NCBI RefSeq assembly: GCF_012221945.1
Contig: NZ_CP032549.1
Span: 3,410,001-3,474,000 of the forward strand
Length of the DNA: 64,000 bases
Direction of reading: 5' to 3'
Source of the DNA: Glutamicibacter mishrai
Lineage (GTDB): Bacteria > Actinomycetota > Actinomycetes > Actinomycetales > Micrococcaceae
Made by a program: the position numbers and the translations under genes. The stretch's first letter is position 1; each line of letters starts with the position of its first letter. Of the stretch, positions 34,945-43,936 are shown piece after piece. The notes beneath the pieces are model-generated. The model was not told the DNA's origin and made no database searches. It saw only the letters and a program-made list of their open reading frames with translations.

Positions 34945-36960
34945 TTAGGCGGAGGCTTTCTTCAGCGATTTCTCACTGATGGGAGCATTGTCGCTGGCGC
35001 GCAGCTTCCGGAAGTACTCCATGGCTTCGTCCTGGCGTTCTGCTTCACCGCCGGAGGAAATGTCGGCCCGCAGGTGGTCCTGGGTATAGCCGAAAGCATC
35101 AACCAGGTCCTGCGCGTGTGGACGCAGGCGGGCGAGCAAGCGGTTGATATAGCCAGGAAGCGTCCGTGCACGCTGCATCGACAGGTGGCCGTTGGCCAGG
35201 AACCAGCCGAGGTCCTCTTCAATGAGGGTCAGCGTGAACACGTCGCGCAGCCAAGTCAGCACTTCTGCGGTTACCGGGTCCGAGATCTTCTCCAGCGCAG
35301 CGGTAAATGCTTCCCACCGCAAAAGCTGGCCGTGGTCGCGAGCCGCGGAAATCAGCAGTTCCTGGTTGTCGTTGAAGGCCTGTGCGGACTTGACTGGATT
35401 CTTTCCAGCGGCGCGAAGCGCGTTGGCCACTTCGGCGACCTTGGCATTGATCCGGTCGGTGAGCAATGCGCGCTGATTGGCTGGATCCTTGAAGAAGTTC
35501 GCGCTCTTTCGTTCATCTGAGATATCGACCAGTGCTTGGCCGACACTGCGCAGACCCGAACGGTGCAAGGCGGTGTTGCCAACCTGCTTTGCTGCATAAA
35601 GGGCCATGGCTCCGGTATCCAGCTTGCGGAATTCGGAAGCGTAGTCGGTGAGCAGGCGCTTTCCCACGAGCTGCAACAGCACATTGTTGTCGCCTTCGAA
35701 GGTGACGTAGACATCCAGATCCTGGTAGAGCTGGGTGAAACGGTTCTTGGCTATGAAACCGGAGCCGCCGCAGGCTTCACGGCATTCCTGCAACGTATCC
35801 AGGGCATCCCACGTGCTCAATGGCTTCAAGGCAGCCGCAAGAGTTTCCAAATCCTGGCGGTCGTCATCGCTATCGGCGCGTCCCGAGAAGACGGCGTCAA
35901 ATTTATCCAGCAGTCCGTCATGGGCGAAGGAGGAAGCGTAGGTGCGAGCCAGACGGGTGATCAAGCGCCGCTGGTGACGCTGGTAATCCAGGAGCGTGGT
36001 TTCCTCGGTGTCCGACGTCGAGTTGAACTGCCGACGCTGATTGCCATAGGTCACAGCAATCTGCAGGCCGATCTTCGAAGCGCTGGTTGCGGCACCATCC
36101 AGGGAAACTCGACCCTGCACCAATGTGCCGAGCATGGTGAAGAAGCGGCGGCCTGGCGAAGGGATAGGCGAGCTGTAGGAACCGTCAGCGGTGACATTGC
36201 CGTAGCGGTTGAGCAGGTTGGTGCGTGGAACACGCACATTGGTGAAGTGCAGGCGTCCGTTGTCAATGCCGTTCAGCCCGCCTTTGAGGCCATCGTCTTC
36301 GCCGCCGACGCCTTCCAGGAAGTTGCCGTCCTCGTCGCGGATCGGCACGTAGAAGCAGTGCACGCCATGGTTCACGCCCTTGGTGATCAGCTGGGCGAAG
36401 ACGGTTGCTGCCTTGCCGTGCAGCGCGGCGTTGCCCAGATAGTCCTTCCAGGCGGCCTTGAACGGGGTGTGGATGACGAATTCTTCGGTTTCCTCGTCGT
36501 AGGTTGCGGTGGTGGCCACCGAAGCAACATCCGACCCGTGGCCGATCTCGGTCATGGCGAAAGCGCCAGGGGTCTCCAGGCTCATGGCATCTGGAAGCCA
36601 CTTGGCGTGGTGCTCTTCGGTGCCCAGGTGCAGGATGGCTCCGGCGAAGAGTCCCCATTGGACACCGGCTTTGATCTGAAGGGAAGGGTCGGCGGCAACT
36701 AGCTCCTCGAAAGAGGCGATGGACCCGCCGTGGTCGTCATAGCCACCGAATTTTGTCGGGAATGCCCGCTGAACGGCTTCTTCTTCAACTAGGAGGCCGA
36801 GCTGGCCTAAGACACGTTCGCGGTGCTCGTCCATGCCCAGCAGCGGATCACGCTGAAGCTCCGGTCGGGCGGCGCGAGCACGGGAGGCCTTGCGGATTTC
36901 GGCGTAAGGGCCGAGCAGCTGTTCGGCCAGATCGGTGACGTTGATGCGGTTCTCGCTCAT
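34945..36960 (-). CDS. Acyl-CoA dehydrogenase, FadE5-like
   Basis: The 671-residue flavoprotein is longer than typical acyl-CoA dehydrogenases because of an extra C-terminal helical region, as in mycobacterial FadE5 (broad-range, medium to long chain). It has FAMTEIGHGSDVAS in the beta domain (near residue 140) and ECREACGGSGFI before the FAD-binding end. It would start beta-oxidation of acyl-CoAs. ATG 36960 follows GAAAGG. It lies 47 bases after the TetR gene on the same strand, in the FadE5-FadA2-FabG4-HtdX neighbourhood. Confidence 0.88.
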   Translation of the reverse strand: MSENRINVTDLAEQLLGPYAEIRKASRARAARPELQRDPLLGMDEHRERVLGQLGLLVEEEAVQRAFPTKFGGYDDHGGSIASFEELVAADPSLQIKAGVQWGLFAGAILHLGTEEHHAKWLPDAMSLETPGAFAMTEIGHGSDVASVATTATYDEETEEFVIHTPFKAAWKDYLGNAALHGKAATVFAQLITKGVNHGVHCFYVPIRDEDGNFLEGVGGEDDGLKGGLNGIDNGRLHFTNVRVPRTNLLNRYGNVTADGSYSSPIPSPGRRFFTMLGTLVQGRVSLDGAATSASKIGLQIAVTYGNQRRQFNSTSDTEETTLLDYQRHQRRLITRLARTYASSFAHDGLLDKFDAVFSGRADSDDDRQDLETLAAALKPLSTWDALDTLQECREACGGSGFIAKNRFTQLYQDLDVYVTFEGDNNVLLQLVGKRLLTDYASEFRKLDTGAMALYAAKQVGNTALHRSGLRSVGQALVDISDERKSANFFKDPANQRALLTDRINAKVAEVANALRAAGKNPVKSAQAFNDNQELLISAARDHGQLLRWEAFTAALEKISDPVTAEVLTWLRDVFTLTLIEEDLGWFLANGHLSMQRARTLPGYINRLLARLRPHAQDLVDAFGYTQDHLRADISSGGEAERQDEAMEYFRKLRASDNAPISEKSLKKASA

Positions 36961-37007
36961 GACGTGCCTTTCATTCTGTGTTGAGTCGGATGTTGATGCG
37001 TTGTTTT

Positions 37008-37676
37008 TCATGCGTTTTTCACATCGGAAGTCGATGCGATGCCGTAGGCCAACCAATTGGTCAATTCCTGGGCCATGGTTTCGAGGCTCGGCTTTGAGTC
37101 TGATTCCGGTTGGCGCAGCCATTGTTCTCCAGCCGCTCGGACCATGCCGAGGGCAGCTCGTGGCCAAAAGCTGAGGGCGGCAGCCGTGGCTTTTTGGTCG
37201 TAGAGTTTCAGCAGCCGGACACTGATCAGTTCCGAGGCTTCATCGAAAAAATCGTTGAGTGCCCCTGCGGATTCGTCATCGGCCGAGCGCTGAGCACCGG
37301 TGACGAAGTAGTAGAGGTTGGGGCTGTTGGTAGCCAGTTCAAGGTAGGCCGTGACCATCGCGTGCAAGGAACTGAGTTCCTGGTCCTTGGCCAGTGCCGC
37401 GGCGATGACGCGGTCGCGGAAATCGTTGATGACCTTGGCGCTCAGAGCCTGGCGCAGTCCTTCTTTGTCTCCGAAGTACCGGTAGTAGACGGGTTTGGAT
37501 GTTTTCGCGTGGCTGGCGATGTCCTCCATGGATACCTGAGGCCCCAGCTTGTGCACGGCCTTGCGTGCGAGCTTGAGCAGTTCCTCGTGGCGGGCAGTGC
37601 GATGCGCGTGCCAGCGCACGGCTCGGCCGTCAGTTTCACCGTCTATAACTTCCGTGATCTTGTTCACGTTACTCAC
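37008..37676 (-). CDS. TetR family transcriptional regulator
   Basis: The 222-residue protein has an N-terminal TetR helix-turn-helix (about residues 30-75; VSMEDIASHAKTSKPVYYRYFGDKEGL) and a helical ligand domain. It lies between fadE5 and the divergent fadA2-fabG4-htdX unit and probably responds to acyl-CoA. GTG 37676 lies inside the divergent promoter and has no ribosome site, so a leaderless message or the next in-frame GTG at 37667 is possible. The operator candidate overlaps the start. Confidence 0.88.
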   Translation of the reverse strand: MSNVNKITEVIDGETDGRAVRWHAHRTARHEELLKLARKAVHKLGPQVSMEDIASHAKTSKPVYYRYFGDKEGLRQALSAKVINDFRDRVIAAALAKDQELSSLHAMVTAYLELATNSPNLYYFVTGAQRSADDESAGALNDFFDEASELISVRLLKLYDQKATAAALSFWPRAALGMVRAAGEQWLRQPESDSKPSLETMAQELTNWLAYGIASTSDVKNA

Positions 37677-37703
37677 AGTATCATGTACTCTTGGTTACAG
37701 TAA
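37660..37703. promoter_or_regulatory. Divergent promoter and probable TetR operator
   Basis: TTGTTC (37660-37665) and TGTACT (37684-37689) with an 18-base spacer form a candidate promoter for the rightward thiolase operon. Two similar half-elements, GTTACTCACAGTA (37668-37680) and GTTACAGTAA (37694-37703), flank the -10 region in direct orientation about 26 bases apart, placed to let the TetR protein block both transcripts. Confidence 0.45.
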
Positions 37704-37739
37704 TAGGAGTCACAACAATCCATGTAGGAGTTTTTGAAC

Positions 37740-39035
37740 ATGACCCAGCAGTCCGTGCGCAATGCCGTGATTATCGGTGGCAATCGCATCCCCTTTGCTC
37801 GTTCCAACACCGCCTACGTCAACGCGTCGAACCAAGACATGTTCACCGCCGCACTTGAAGGCCTCGTCGCCCGTTTCGGATTGCAAGGCGAGCGCATGGG
37901 CGCTGTCAGCGGCGGCGCCGTGCTGAAGCATTCCAAGGATTTCAACCTCATGCGCGAATCCGTGCTCGGCTCTTCACTGGACCCGGCAACTCCCGCCTAC
38001 GATGTGCAGATGGCCTGCGCCACCGGCATGGAGGCCATTGGCTCGCTGGCCAATAAGATCAAGCTGGGCCAGCTGGAGTCGGCTATTGGCGGCGGCGTTG
38101 ATACCACGTCAGATGCGCCGATCGCAGTTTCAGAATCCCTGCGTGCAATCCTGCTGGAACTTTCACGCGCACGCAGCACGAAGGATAAGTTGAAGGCGCT
38201 GGCTAAGATCCGCCCTGCGCACTTGGCCCCTTCGGCCCCTGGTACCGGCGAGCCGCGCACAGGATTGTCAATGGGCGACCACCAGGCGTTGACCACCAAG
38301 GCTTGGGGAATCACCCGCGAAGCACAGGACGAACTGGCCCTGGCCAGCCACAAGAACCTCGCGGCGGCCTATGACCGCGGCTTCTTCAACGATCTTGTCA
38401 CTCCTTTTAATGGCCTGGCCAAGGACAACAACCTTCGTGCGGATTCAACCCTGGAGAAGCTGGGCAAGCTGAAGCCAGCGTTCGGCAAGAACCTTGGCGA
38501 TGAAGCAACAATGACTGCCGGCAACTCGACCCCGCTGACCGATGGCGCCTCGGCGGTCCTTCTGGGCAGCGAAGACTACGCGCGCAGCCACGACCTTCCG
38601 ATGCTCGCCAACTTTGTTGATTTTGAGGCTGCGGCCGTGGATTTTGTCCATGGCGCCGAAGGGCTGCTAATGGCACCGGCCTATGCCACGGCCCGGATGC
38701 TGCAACGCAATAACCTCACCTTGCAGGACTTCGATTTCTACGAGATCCATGAAGCCTTCGCAGGGACTGTGCTTTCAACGCTCAAGGCATGGGAAGACGA
38801 AGAATTCTGCCGTGAAAAGCTTGGACTCGACGCTCCGCTGGGAGCAATCGACCGGGCCAAGCTGAACGTCAACGGTTCATCGCTGGCCGCGGGACACCCA
38901 TTCGCCGCCACCGGTGGACGCATCATCGCCAGCACCGCAAAGATGCTTCATGAGAAGGGTTCGGGCCGTGCGCTCATTTCTGTTTGCGCGGCAGGCGGAC
39001 AGGGCGTTGTCGCAATCTTGGAGGCTCGTAGCTAA
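37740..39035 (+). CDS. Acetyl-CoA C-acyltransferase (thiolase), FadA2-like
   Basis: The 431-residue thiolase catalyses the last step of beta-oxidation, splitting 3-oxoacyl-CoA with CoA. It has the nucleophile region VQMACATGMEAI (Cys near residue 90), the EIHEAFAG His motif, the NVNGSSLAAGHPFAATGGR element and the second Cys in SVCAAGGQG. ATG 37740 is preceded by TAGGAG at 9 bases. It is first in an operon with fabG4 and htdX; stop and next start overlap (TAATG). Confidence 0.92.
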   Translation: MTQQSVRNAVIIGGNRIPFARSNTAYVNASNQDMFTAALEGLVARFGLQGERMGAVSGGAVLKHSKDFNLMRESVLGSSLDPATPAYDVQMACATGMEAIGSLANKIKLGQLESAIGGGVDTTSDAPIAVSESLRAILLELSRARSTKDKLKALAKIRPAHLAPSAPGTGEPRTGLSMGDHQALTTKAWGITREAQDELALASHKNLAAAYDRGFFNDLVTPFNGLAKDNNLRADSTLEKLGKLKPAFGKNLGDEATMTAGNSTPLTDGASAVLLGSEDYARSHDLPMLANFVDFEAAAVDFVHGAEGLLMAPAYATARMLQRNNLTLQDFDFYEIHEAFAGTVLSTLKAWEDEEFCREKLGLDAPLGAIDRAKLNVNGSSLAAGHPFAATGGRIIASTAKMLHEKGSGRALISVCAAGGQGVVAILEARS

Positions 39036-40372
39036 TGGCTGATAAGTACATGGAGATAGTGAACTCCGGAGCCACGAAAAAACTGGCCAAGCTCTTGGGC
39101 CTTCCTCGTCCGCCACGCCTGCGGCGCTATGCGCCAGGAAGCCCGTTGCTGCCTGGCCCGTTGCTGGTGCTTGGAGCGTCGACCCACGCACAAGAATTAA
39201 GCGACGTCCTGGTCTCTTGGGGGCTGGATGTTCGTCGTCATGACGCGGGAGATGCGAAACTCGGCGGCATCTTATTGCTGCTTGATGAGATGGACCATCC
39301 GCAGTCGCTGTCGCCAGTGATGCTCAGCGCTGGTCGTGCGCTTCGCCAGCTCTTGCCAGGAGCGCGAGTGGTTTCCATTTCGCGTCCGGCCAAGGCTCAA
39401 GACGCTCCGGAGGTCGCCGCCGTGCGACAGGGCATCGATGGAGCCATCCGTTCGCTCGGTCGTGAAATGCGCGGTGGTTCCACCGCAAATGGCATCGTGC
39501 TTGAAGAATCCACCACGCCGGTCAGCCCCAGTGCGTTGGCAGCGTTGCACTTCTTCTTCTCGGGGCGCAGCGCCTATATCGATGGCCAGTTCCTGACGGT
39601 CCGCACCGAGGACGGGGCACTGCCGTCAGACGTCGCGCAGCCGTTGGCAGGGAAAGTCGCAGTGGTCACCGGTGCGGCGCGTGGAATCGGCGCTGCAATC
39701 GCCCGCACCCTGGCCCGTGATGGCGCCCAGGTTGTTGTAGTGGACATGCCGCAGGCCGGAGACTCGCTGGCCAAGGTCGCGAACACCATCGGCGCCACAA
39801 CCCTCCAATTGGATGTCACCGCACCAGATGCGGCGCAACAGATCATGGATCACGCAATCGGGCGTCACGGTTCGCTGGACATCGTGGTGCATAACGCAGG
39901 CATCACCCGGGATAAGTTGCTGGCCAATATGGACGCTGGGCGGTGGGACTCGGTGATCGCCGTGAACATCACCTCGCAATTGCGCATGAATGAAGCGTTC
40001 CTGGCAGCCAAGCTGCCTAACTTGCGCATTGTCTCGCTGGCATCCACCTCCGGCATCGCAGGCAACCGAGGACAGGCGAACTATGCCGCTTCCAAGGGCG
40101 GCGTCATCGGAATGGTGCGATCAAGCGCCAAGCTGTTCGCTGAACAGGGCGGGTCCATTGCCGCAGTGGCACCAGGATTCATCGAAACCGAGATGACAGC
40201 CAAGATTCCATTGGGCACCCGCACGGTGGCACGCATGGTCCTTCCATCGCTGATGCAGGGCGGCCTGCCGGAAGACGTGGCCGAGGCGATTAGCTTCCTC
40301 GGTTCAGATGCAGCTGCAGGCCTGAATGGGCAGGTGCTTCGAGTGTGTGGCCAGTCGCTGGTTGGTGCGTAA
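39035..40372 (+). CDS. High-molecular-weight 3-oxoacyl reductase, FabG4-like
   Basis: The 445-residue protein has an extra N-terminal flavodoxin-like, degenerate Rossmann half (about 1-205) before a complete SDR domain with TGAARGIG, HNAGITRDK and YAASK, as in mycobacterial HMwFabG/FabG4. These reduce 3-oxoacyl-CoA rather than ACP thioesters and use NADH. In this locus it would supply 3-hydroxyacyl-CoA interconversion. The ATG at 39035 overlaps the thiolase stop by one base. Confidence 0.92.
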   Translation: MADKYMEIVNSGATKKLAKLLGLPRPPRLRRYAPGSPLLPGPLLVLGASTHAQELSDVLVSWGLDVRRHDAGDAKLGGILLLLDEMDHPQSLSPVMLSAGRALRQLLPGARVVSISRPAKAQDAPEVAAVRQGIDGAIRSLGREMRGGSTANGIVLEESTTPVSPSALAALHFFFSGRSAYIDGQFLTVRTEDGALPSDVAQPLAGKVAVVTGAARGIGAAIARTLARDGAQVVVVDMPQAGDSLAKVANTIGATTLQLDVTAPDAAQQIMDHAIGRHGSLDIVVHNAGITRDKLLANMDAGRWDSVIAVNITSQLRMNEAFLAAKLPNLRIVSLASTSGIAGNRGQANYAASKGGVIGMVRSSAKLFAEQGGSIAAVAPGFIETEMTAKIPLGTRTVARMVLPSLMQGGLPEDVAEAISFLGSDAAAGLNGQVLRVCGQSLVGA

Positions 40373-41233
40373 ATGAGCGCGCTGATCGTTTCCGAAATCC
40401 CTTCGATGGCCTCGGTTTACGCCAAGGCGGCCAAAACGCTGGGACGCAAGCCTAAGAACCCGGTGCTGCCTGAAACAGTGTTGGTATTCCAAGGCGCGCA
40501 GGCGCAGCATGGCAAGCTCAACGAGTTCCGCAGGGCCGTGGGAGCACCGATGAATGCGGTGCTGCCCAGCCTCTATGTGCACTCCTTGGCATTCCCGCTG
40601 GCCATGTCCTTGATGCTGCGTGATGATTTTCCGTTGCCGCTATTGGGCATGATCCATTTGGGCAACCAGGTGGACGTGGCTCAGCCTCTGAGTGAGGACG
40701 AGGTCTTTGACATCGAGGTCCACAGCGAGAATCTGAGTGCACACGCAAAAGGCGTCACCTGCGATCTGGTGATCCGCATTGTCGTCGACGGCCAGGACCG
40801 CATGGTCCTGCGCAGCACATTCCTGGCCAAGGGCGTGAAGCTCCCGGGTGAAGAGCCGATCCGAAGCGAACGCACAGTCTTCGACGCTCCGGTTCGCACC
40901 GCCCACTGGAAACTTGATGCGGGCACCGGTCGGCGGTGGGCCAACGTTGCAGGGGACTATAACCCGATCCACTTGTCGGCTTTGAGTGCCAAGGCACTTG
41001 GAATGCCTGCCGCGATTGCCCACGGCATTTACCTGGCAGCGCGCGCCTTGGCCGGTATCGAGCCCGCGCAGCAGAGCTACTCGTGGACAGTTGAATTCAA
41101 GACGCCGGTGGTCTTGCCGGCTGCCGTCGACTTGGCCTTTGAACCAACCGCGGATGGTTTCCTCGTGAATGCGTGGCATGCGCGCAAGGGCAAGCCGCAT
41201 TTCGAATTGGAGCTCACTCGCACCGGTTCGTAG
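40373..41233 (+). CDS. MaoC-type (R)-3-hydroxyacyl thioester dehydratase, HtdX-like
   Basis: The 286-residue protein has two hotdog halves; the second carries the hydratase-2 motif GDYNPIHLSALSAKALGM with catalytic Asp and His, followed by IAHGIYLAARAL. It interconverts 3-hydroxyacyl and trans-2-enoyl thioesters. ATG 40373 abuts the fabG4 TAA directly. The order fadA2-fabG4-htdX with divergent fadE5 mirrors Rv0241c-Rv0244c of M. tuberculosis. Confidence 0.92.
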   Translation: MSALIVSEIPSMASVYAKAAKTLGRKPKNPVLPETVLVFQGAQAQHGKLNEFRRAVGAPMNAVLPSLYVHSLAFPLAMSLMLRDDFPLPLLGMIHLGNQVDVAQPLSEDEVFDIEVHSENLSAHAKGVTCDLVIRIVVDGQDRMVLRSTFLAKGVKLPGEEPIRSERTVFDAPVRTAHWKLDAGTGRRWANVAGDYNPIHLSALSAKALGMPAAIAHGIYLAARALAGIEPAQQSYSWTVEFKTPVVLPAAVDLAFEPTADGFLVNAWHARKGKPHFELELTRTGS

Positions 41234-41241
41234 AGTGATCG

Positions 41242-41284
41242 GTTCTGGTCTTCAATCAGCGATGGTTGAAGGCCAGAACTTTTT
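41242..41284. terminator. Terminator after htdX
   Basis: GTTCTGGTCTTCAA pairs with TTGAAGGCCAGAAC (41242-41279) followed by a T-run TTTTTT. It ends the fadA2 operon and lies 3 bases before the convergent mshA stop. Confidence 0.93.
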
Positions 41285-41286
41285 AA

Positions 41287-42477
41287 TCAGTGCTGGAGCT
41301 GCGACTGGGCAATCCGGTAGCTGGCGAGAGTGGCTACCGCAGCGCGCTCCCACGTGAACAGCCCAGAATGCTCCAAGGCTCCATGGCCAGCGCTCGTTAC
41401 CTCATCAGGATTCTGGGCAAGCTCGACAAGCCTGCGAGCCCACAGGGAAGCATCCGGTTCGGGCATCAGCCACCCGGATTCTCCGTCGTTAACGGCGTAG
41501 GCGAGCCCGCCGACTGCGTTGGCCAGTACTGGTGTACCGCAGGCCTGGGCCTCTGCCGCCACCAGGCCGAACGTCTCGGACAATGAAGGAACAGCGACAA
41601 TGTCAGCGTTGGCAAAGACCAGGGCGAGCTTGGCCGGTTCCAAGGGCTCGTAGAATCGGACGACGTCGCTCAGATCCTGCTTCTTGGCGAGGGATTCCAA
41701 GTCGTAGTCGGCAGATCCCGACATCGCACCGAACAGCGAAGCGGTAATGCGCAATTCCGGATGGCTGCGCCGGGCGATCCCCATTGCTTCAAGCAGCAAG
41801 TGTGCTCCCTTCAGCGGCTGCATGCGACCTGCATAAACCAGATGCAGGTCATCCTCGCCAAGGGGCCTGCGCAATTTGTCCTGGTCCGGGTGGAAAATCC
41901 GGTGATTCACCCCTGGCAGTACGACATCCAATTTGTTGGACTCCACGTCGTAAAAGCGTGCCAATTGCTTGGCTTCAACGGGAGTATTGGCGATGATGCG
42001 TGCGCAGTCAGCAAGCAGCAGCTTCTCGGCCTCTTTGCGATTACCAGGCTCGGCGATACCCGACTCATGTTCCTTGGCGGCGGCCGAGGTATGCATCGAA
42101 ACCAACAGGGGCGCGGACCACCGCTCAGCGAGCTGGAGCCCGACCATTCCCGACAGCCAATAATGAGCGTGAACGATATCGAACTCCAGCCCCTGCAGAT
42201 GTGCGGAGACTTCTTGCACAGCAGGGGCAATGATCTCCGGGAGCTGTTCCTTCGACAAGGCCTGACCAGCGGCGACCTGGACCTCATGCATCCACACGCC
42301 TTCGCCGACTTGAAGAGACTGTGATTCCGAAGCGGTCCGCGTAATCATGTGCACTTCGTGGCCCAAAGCCCCCAACGCGTAGGAGAGGTTCTGAATGTAG
42401 ACGTTCATGCCGCCGGCATCGCCTGAGCCTGGTTGCTGCATCGGTGAAGTATGCAGGGAAAGCATGGCAATGCGCAT
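41287..42477 (-). CDS. mshA: D-inositol-3-phosphate glycosyltransferase (mycothiol synthesis)
   Basis: MshA joins UDP-GlcNAc and inositol-3-phosphate in the first step of mycothiol synthesis. The 396-residue GT4 enzyme starts MRIAMLSLHTSP with PGSGDAGGMNVYIQ right after, the MshA acceptor/donor loop; later come HAHYWLSG, VLPGVNHRIFHP and the E-x7-E motif region ETFGLVAAEAQACGTPV. ATG 42477 has CTGGAG 9 bases upstream. mshC lies 11 kb away in the same window. Confidence 0.9.
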   Translation of the reverse strand: MRIAMLSLHTSPMQQPGSGDAGGMNVYIQNLSYALGALGHEVHMITRTASESQSLQVGEGVWMHEVQVAAGQALSKEQLPEIIAPAVQEVSAHLQGLEFDIVHAHYWLSGMVGLQLAERWSAPLLVSMHTSAAAKEHESGIAEPGNRKEAEKLLLADCARIIANTPVEAKQLARFYDVESNKLDVVLPGVNHRIFHPDQDKLRRPLGEDDLHLVYAGRMQPLKGAHLLLEAMGIARRSHPELRITASLFGAMSGSADYDLESLAKKQDLSDVVRFYEPLEPAKLALVFANADIVAVPSLSETFGLVAAEAQACGTPVLANAVGGLAYAVNDGESGWLMPEPDASLWARRLVELAQNPDEVTSAGHGALEHSGLFTWERAAVATLASYRIAQSQLQH

Positions 42478-42543
42478 GTGTTTGGCTCCAGGAAATGTCG
42501 GGGGAGACGGGTTACTCGGCATGGATATCCAGAATTGATGCTA

Positions 42544-43521
42544 TCAAGACGCAAGCCCTAGCACCGTAGAATTTGCAGCCGTCCACCGCTCAACCATCGT
42601 TGCGCCGCCATGCGCGTCGTTTTCGCAAATCTGCAGTTGCGATCCAGGCCAGGCCCGGTGCAGCTTCCACGCGGTCGCCACCGGGCTGGAAACGTCATGT
42701 CGCCCATGGATGAAGATGGCCGGCAGGTGCTTCACGCGGTCGATCTGCTGCAAGATCGGCGGATCGCAGAAGCCTGCGTTAGACCAGAAGTGCGTCGTGA
42801 GACGGTTCATCGAATGCCGGAAATCCTGGTCATTCCAGCGTGGATCGCGAATCACTGACTCGCTGCCCAGGGAGATATGCGTATCTTCCCAAAGTGCCCA
42901 CTCCAATGATGCGGCATCACGAAGGCCAGGATCTGAATTCGCCAGTAACCGCGCATAGGAATCGATCAGGCTTTCTGCGCCAGATTCGTATTCCGGAACG
43001 TGGTCGCGAGCAAATTTATCAAGGCGTTCCCAGGCCTCGGGGAAAATCGCGCCGACGGTTTCGGTGATCCATCGGACTTCTTCCCGGCTGGTGGTAGTAA
43101 CGGCAAAGAGCACGAGGCCGTGAACCCGTTCTGGATGTGCTTGGGCGTAAGCCAAAGCCAGAGTTGATCCCCATGACACACCGTTCAGGATCCATTTGTC
43201 GACGCCGCGGGCGATGCGCAGGGCTTCAATGTCTTGGATCATTTTCTGCGTCGTGAAGTGATCTGAGGGAACCCCGAGGTCGGCTGCCGATGGTGTCGAT
43301 CGTCCGCAACCTCGTTGTTCAAACCCAATCAGCCTGGTGCGGGGCAGATCCCATCGCTGGCGATACCCGGAGTTCCCGAGAGTTCCACCCGGTCCACCGT
43401 GTAAATGCAAAGCAGGGATTCCATCGGGAGAGCCAAATTCTTCCCAATACAACCTGTGGCCGTCGCTCACCGGGAGAAAGCCCTGCTCGCGGGGATGATT
43501 GAAATGAACCGAGGAATCCAT
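42544..43521 (-). CDS. pip: Prolyl aminopeptidase (proline iminopeptidase)
   Basis: The 325-residue alpha/beta hydrolase (S33) removes N-terminal proline from peptides. It has the oxyanion motif HGGPGGT, RGCGRS, the nucleophile elbow GVSWGSTLALAYAQ, and a late GRHDVSSP and ENDAHGG that give the Asp and His of the triad. Length is normal. ATG 43521 follows AAGG. It is 66 bases upstream of mshA on the same strand. Confidence 0.93.
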   Translation of the reverse strand: MDSSVHFNHPREQGFLPVSDGHRLYWEEFGSPDGIPALHLHGGPGGTLGNSGYRQRWDLPRTRLIGFEQRGCGRSTPSAADLGVPSDHFTTQKMIQDIEALRIARGVDKWILNGVSWGSTLALAYAQAHPERVHGLVLFAVTTTSREEVRWITETVGAIFPEAWERLDKFARDHVPEYESGAESLIDSYARLLANSDPGLRDAASLEWALWEDTHISLGSESVIRDPRWNDQDFRHSMNRLTTHFWSNAGFCDPPILQQIDRVKHLPAIFIHGRHDVSSPVATAWKLHRAWPGSQLQICENDAHGGATMVERWTAANSTVLGLAS

Positions 43522-43567
43522 ATCTGAACCTTATGGGAAGCACACGTGATTGGCGGTATTTTTTGGG

Positions 43568-43614
43568 TGGCTAATAAAAAGAAATTCCCGGTTGACCAAA
43601 GTCAACCGGGAATT
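43568..43614 (-). terminator. Terminator of the tRNA-Leu gene
   Basis: On the reverse strand AATTCCCGGTTGAC pairs perfectly with GTCAACCGGGAATT (43583-43614), then TTCTTTTTATT. It begins 7 bases after the tRNA. Confidence 0.94.
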
Positions 43615-43621
43615 CTACCTG

Positions 43622-43706
43622 TGCGCGAAAGGGGACTTGAACCCCTACCCTCTTATCGAGGACTAGCACCTCAAGCTAGCGCGTCTACCTATTCCGCCAC
43701 CCGCGC
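43622..43706 (-). tRNA. tRNA-Leu (GAG)
   Basis: The 85-base reverse-strand RNA folds with acceptor GCGCGGG/TTCGCGC, D-loop GTAGACGCG, anticodon loop TTGAGGT (anticodon GAG), a class II long variable arm, and T-arm GGTTCAAGT. The discriminator is A; CCA is not encoded, unlike the two tRNA-His genes. Confidence 0.97.
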
Positions 43707-43750
43707 AGGTTACTTGTTGTTCGCGTTGTTATCGCTGGCAACGAAGTAAA

Positions 43751-43780
43751 ACTTTACCATCCCTTTCGAGTGAATTCCAA
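43751..43780 (-). promoter_or_regulatory. Promoter of tRNA-Leu
   Basis: On the reverse strand TTGGAA (43775-43780) and TAAAGT (43751-43756) are 18 bases apart and put the start about 38 bases before the tRNA. The rest of the gap to 43936 holds no gene I can support. Confidence 0.5.
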
Positions 43781-43936
43781 TCGGGCGGCTCTGGGGTGGC
43801 GGGACCGAAAATTCCCGGAAACTCGGGGAAAAATCGGGTTTGAGTAGTAATTTAAGGAGAAAATTTCATCATTCAGTGGCAAGGGTCACATGAATTATCT
43901 GCGATTTGCCTAGTGAAGAGTTGGTTTCGCACATGT

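Noticed and set aside
34798..36702. Long rightward frames (240 and 388 codons) across the FadE5-like gene
   Set aside because: They lie antisense to a complete acyl-CoA dehydrogenase and have no ribosome sites or family features.
43781..43936. Possible small gene after AAGGAG near 43855
   Set aside because: No usual start codon lies at a suitable distance and the frames are not convincing.
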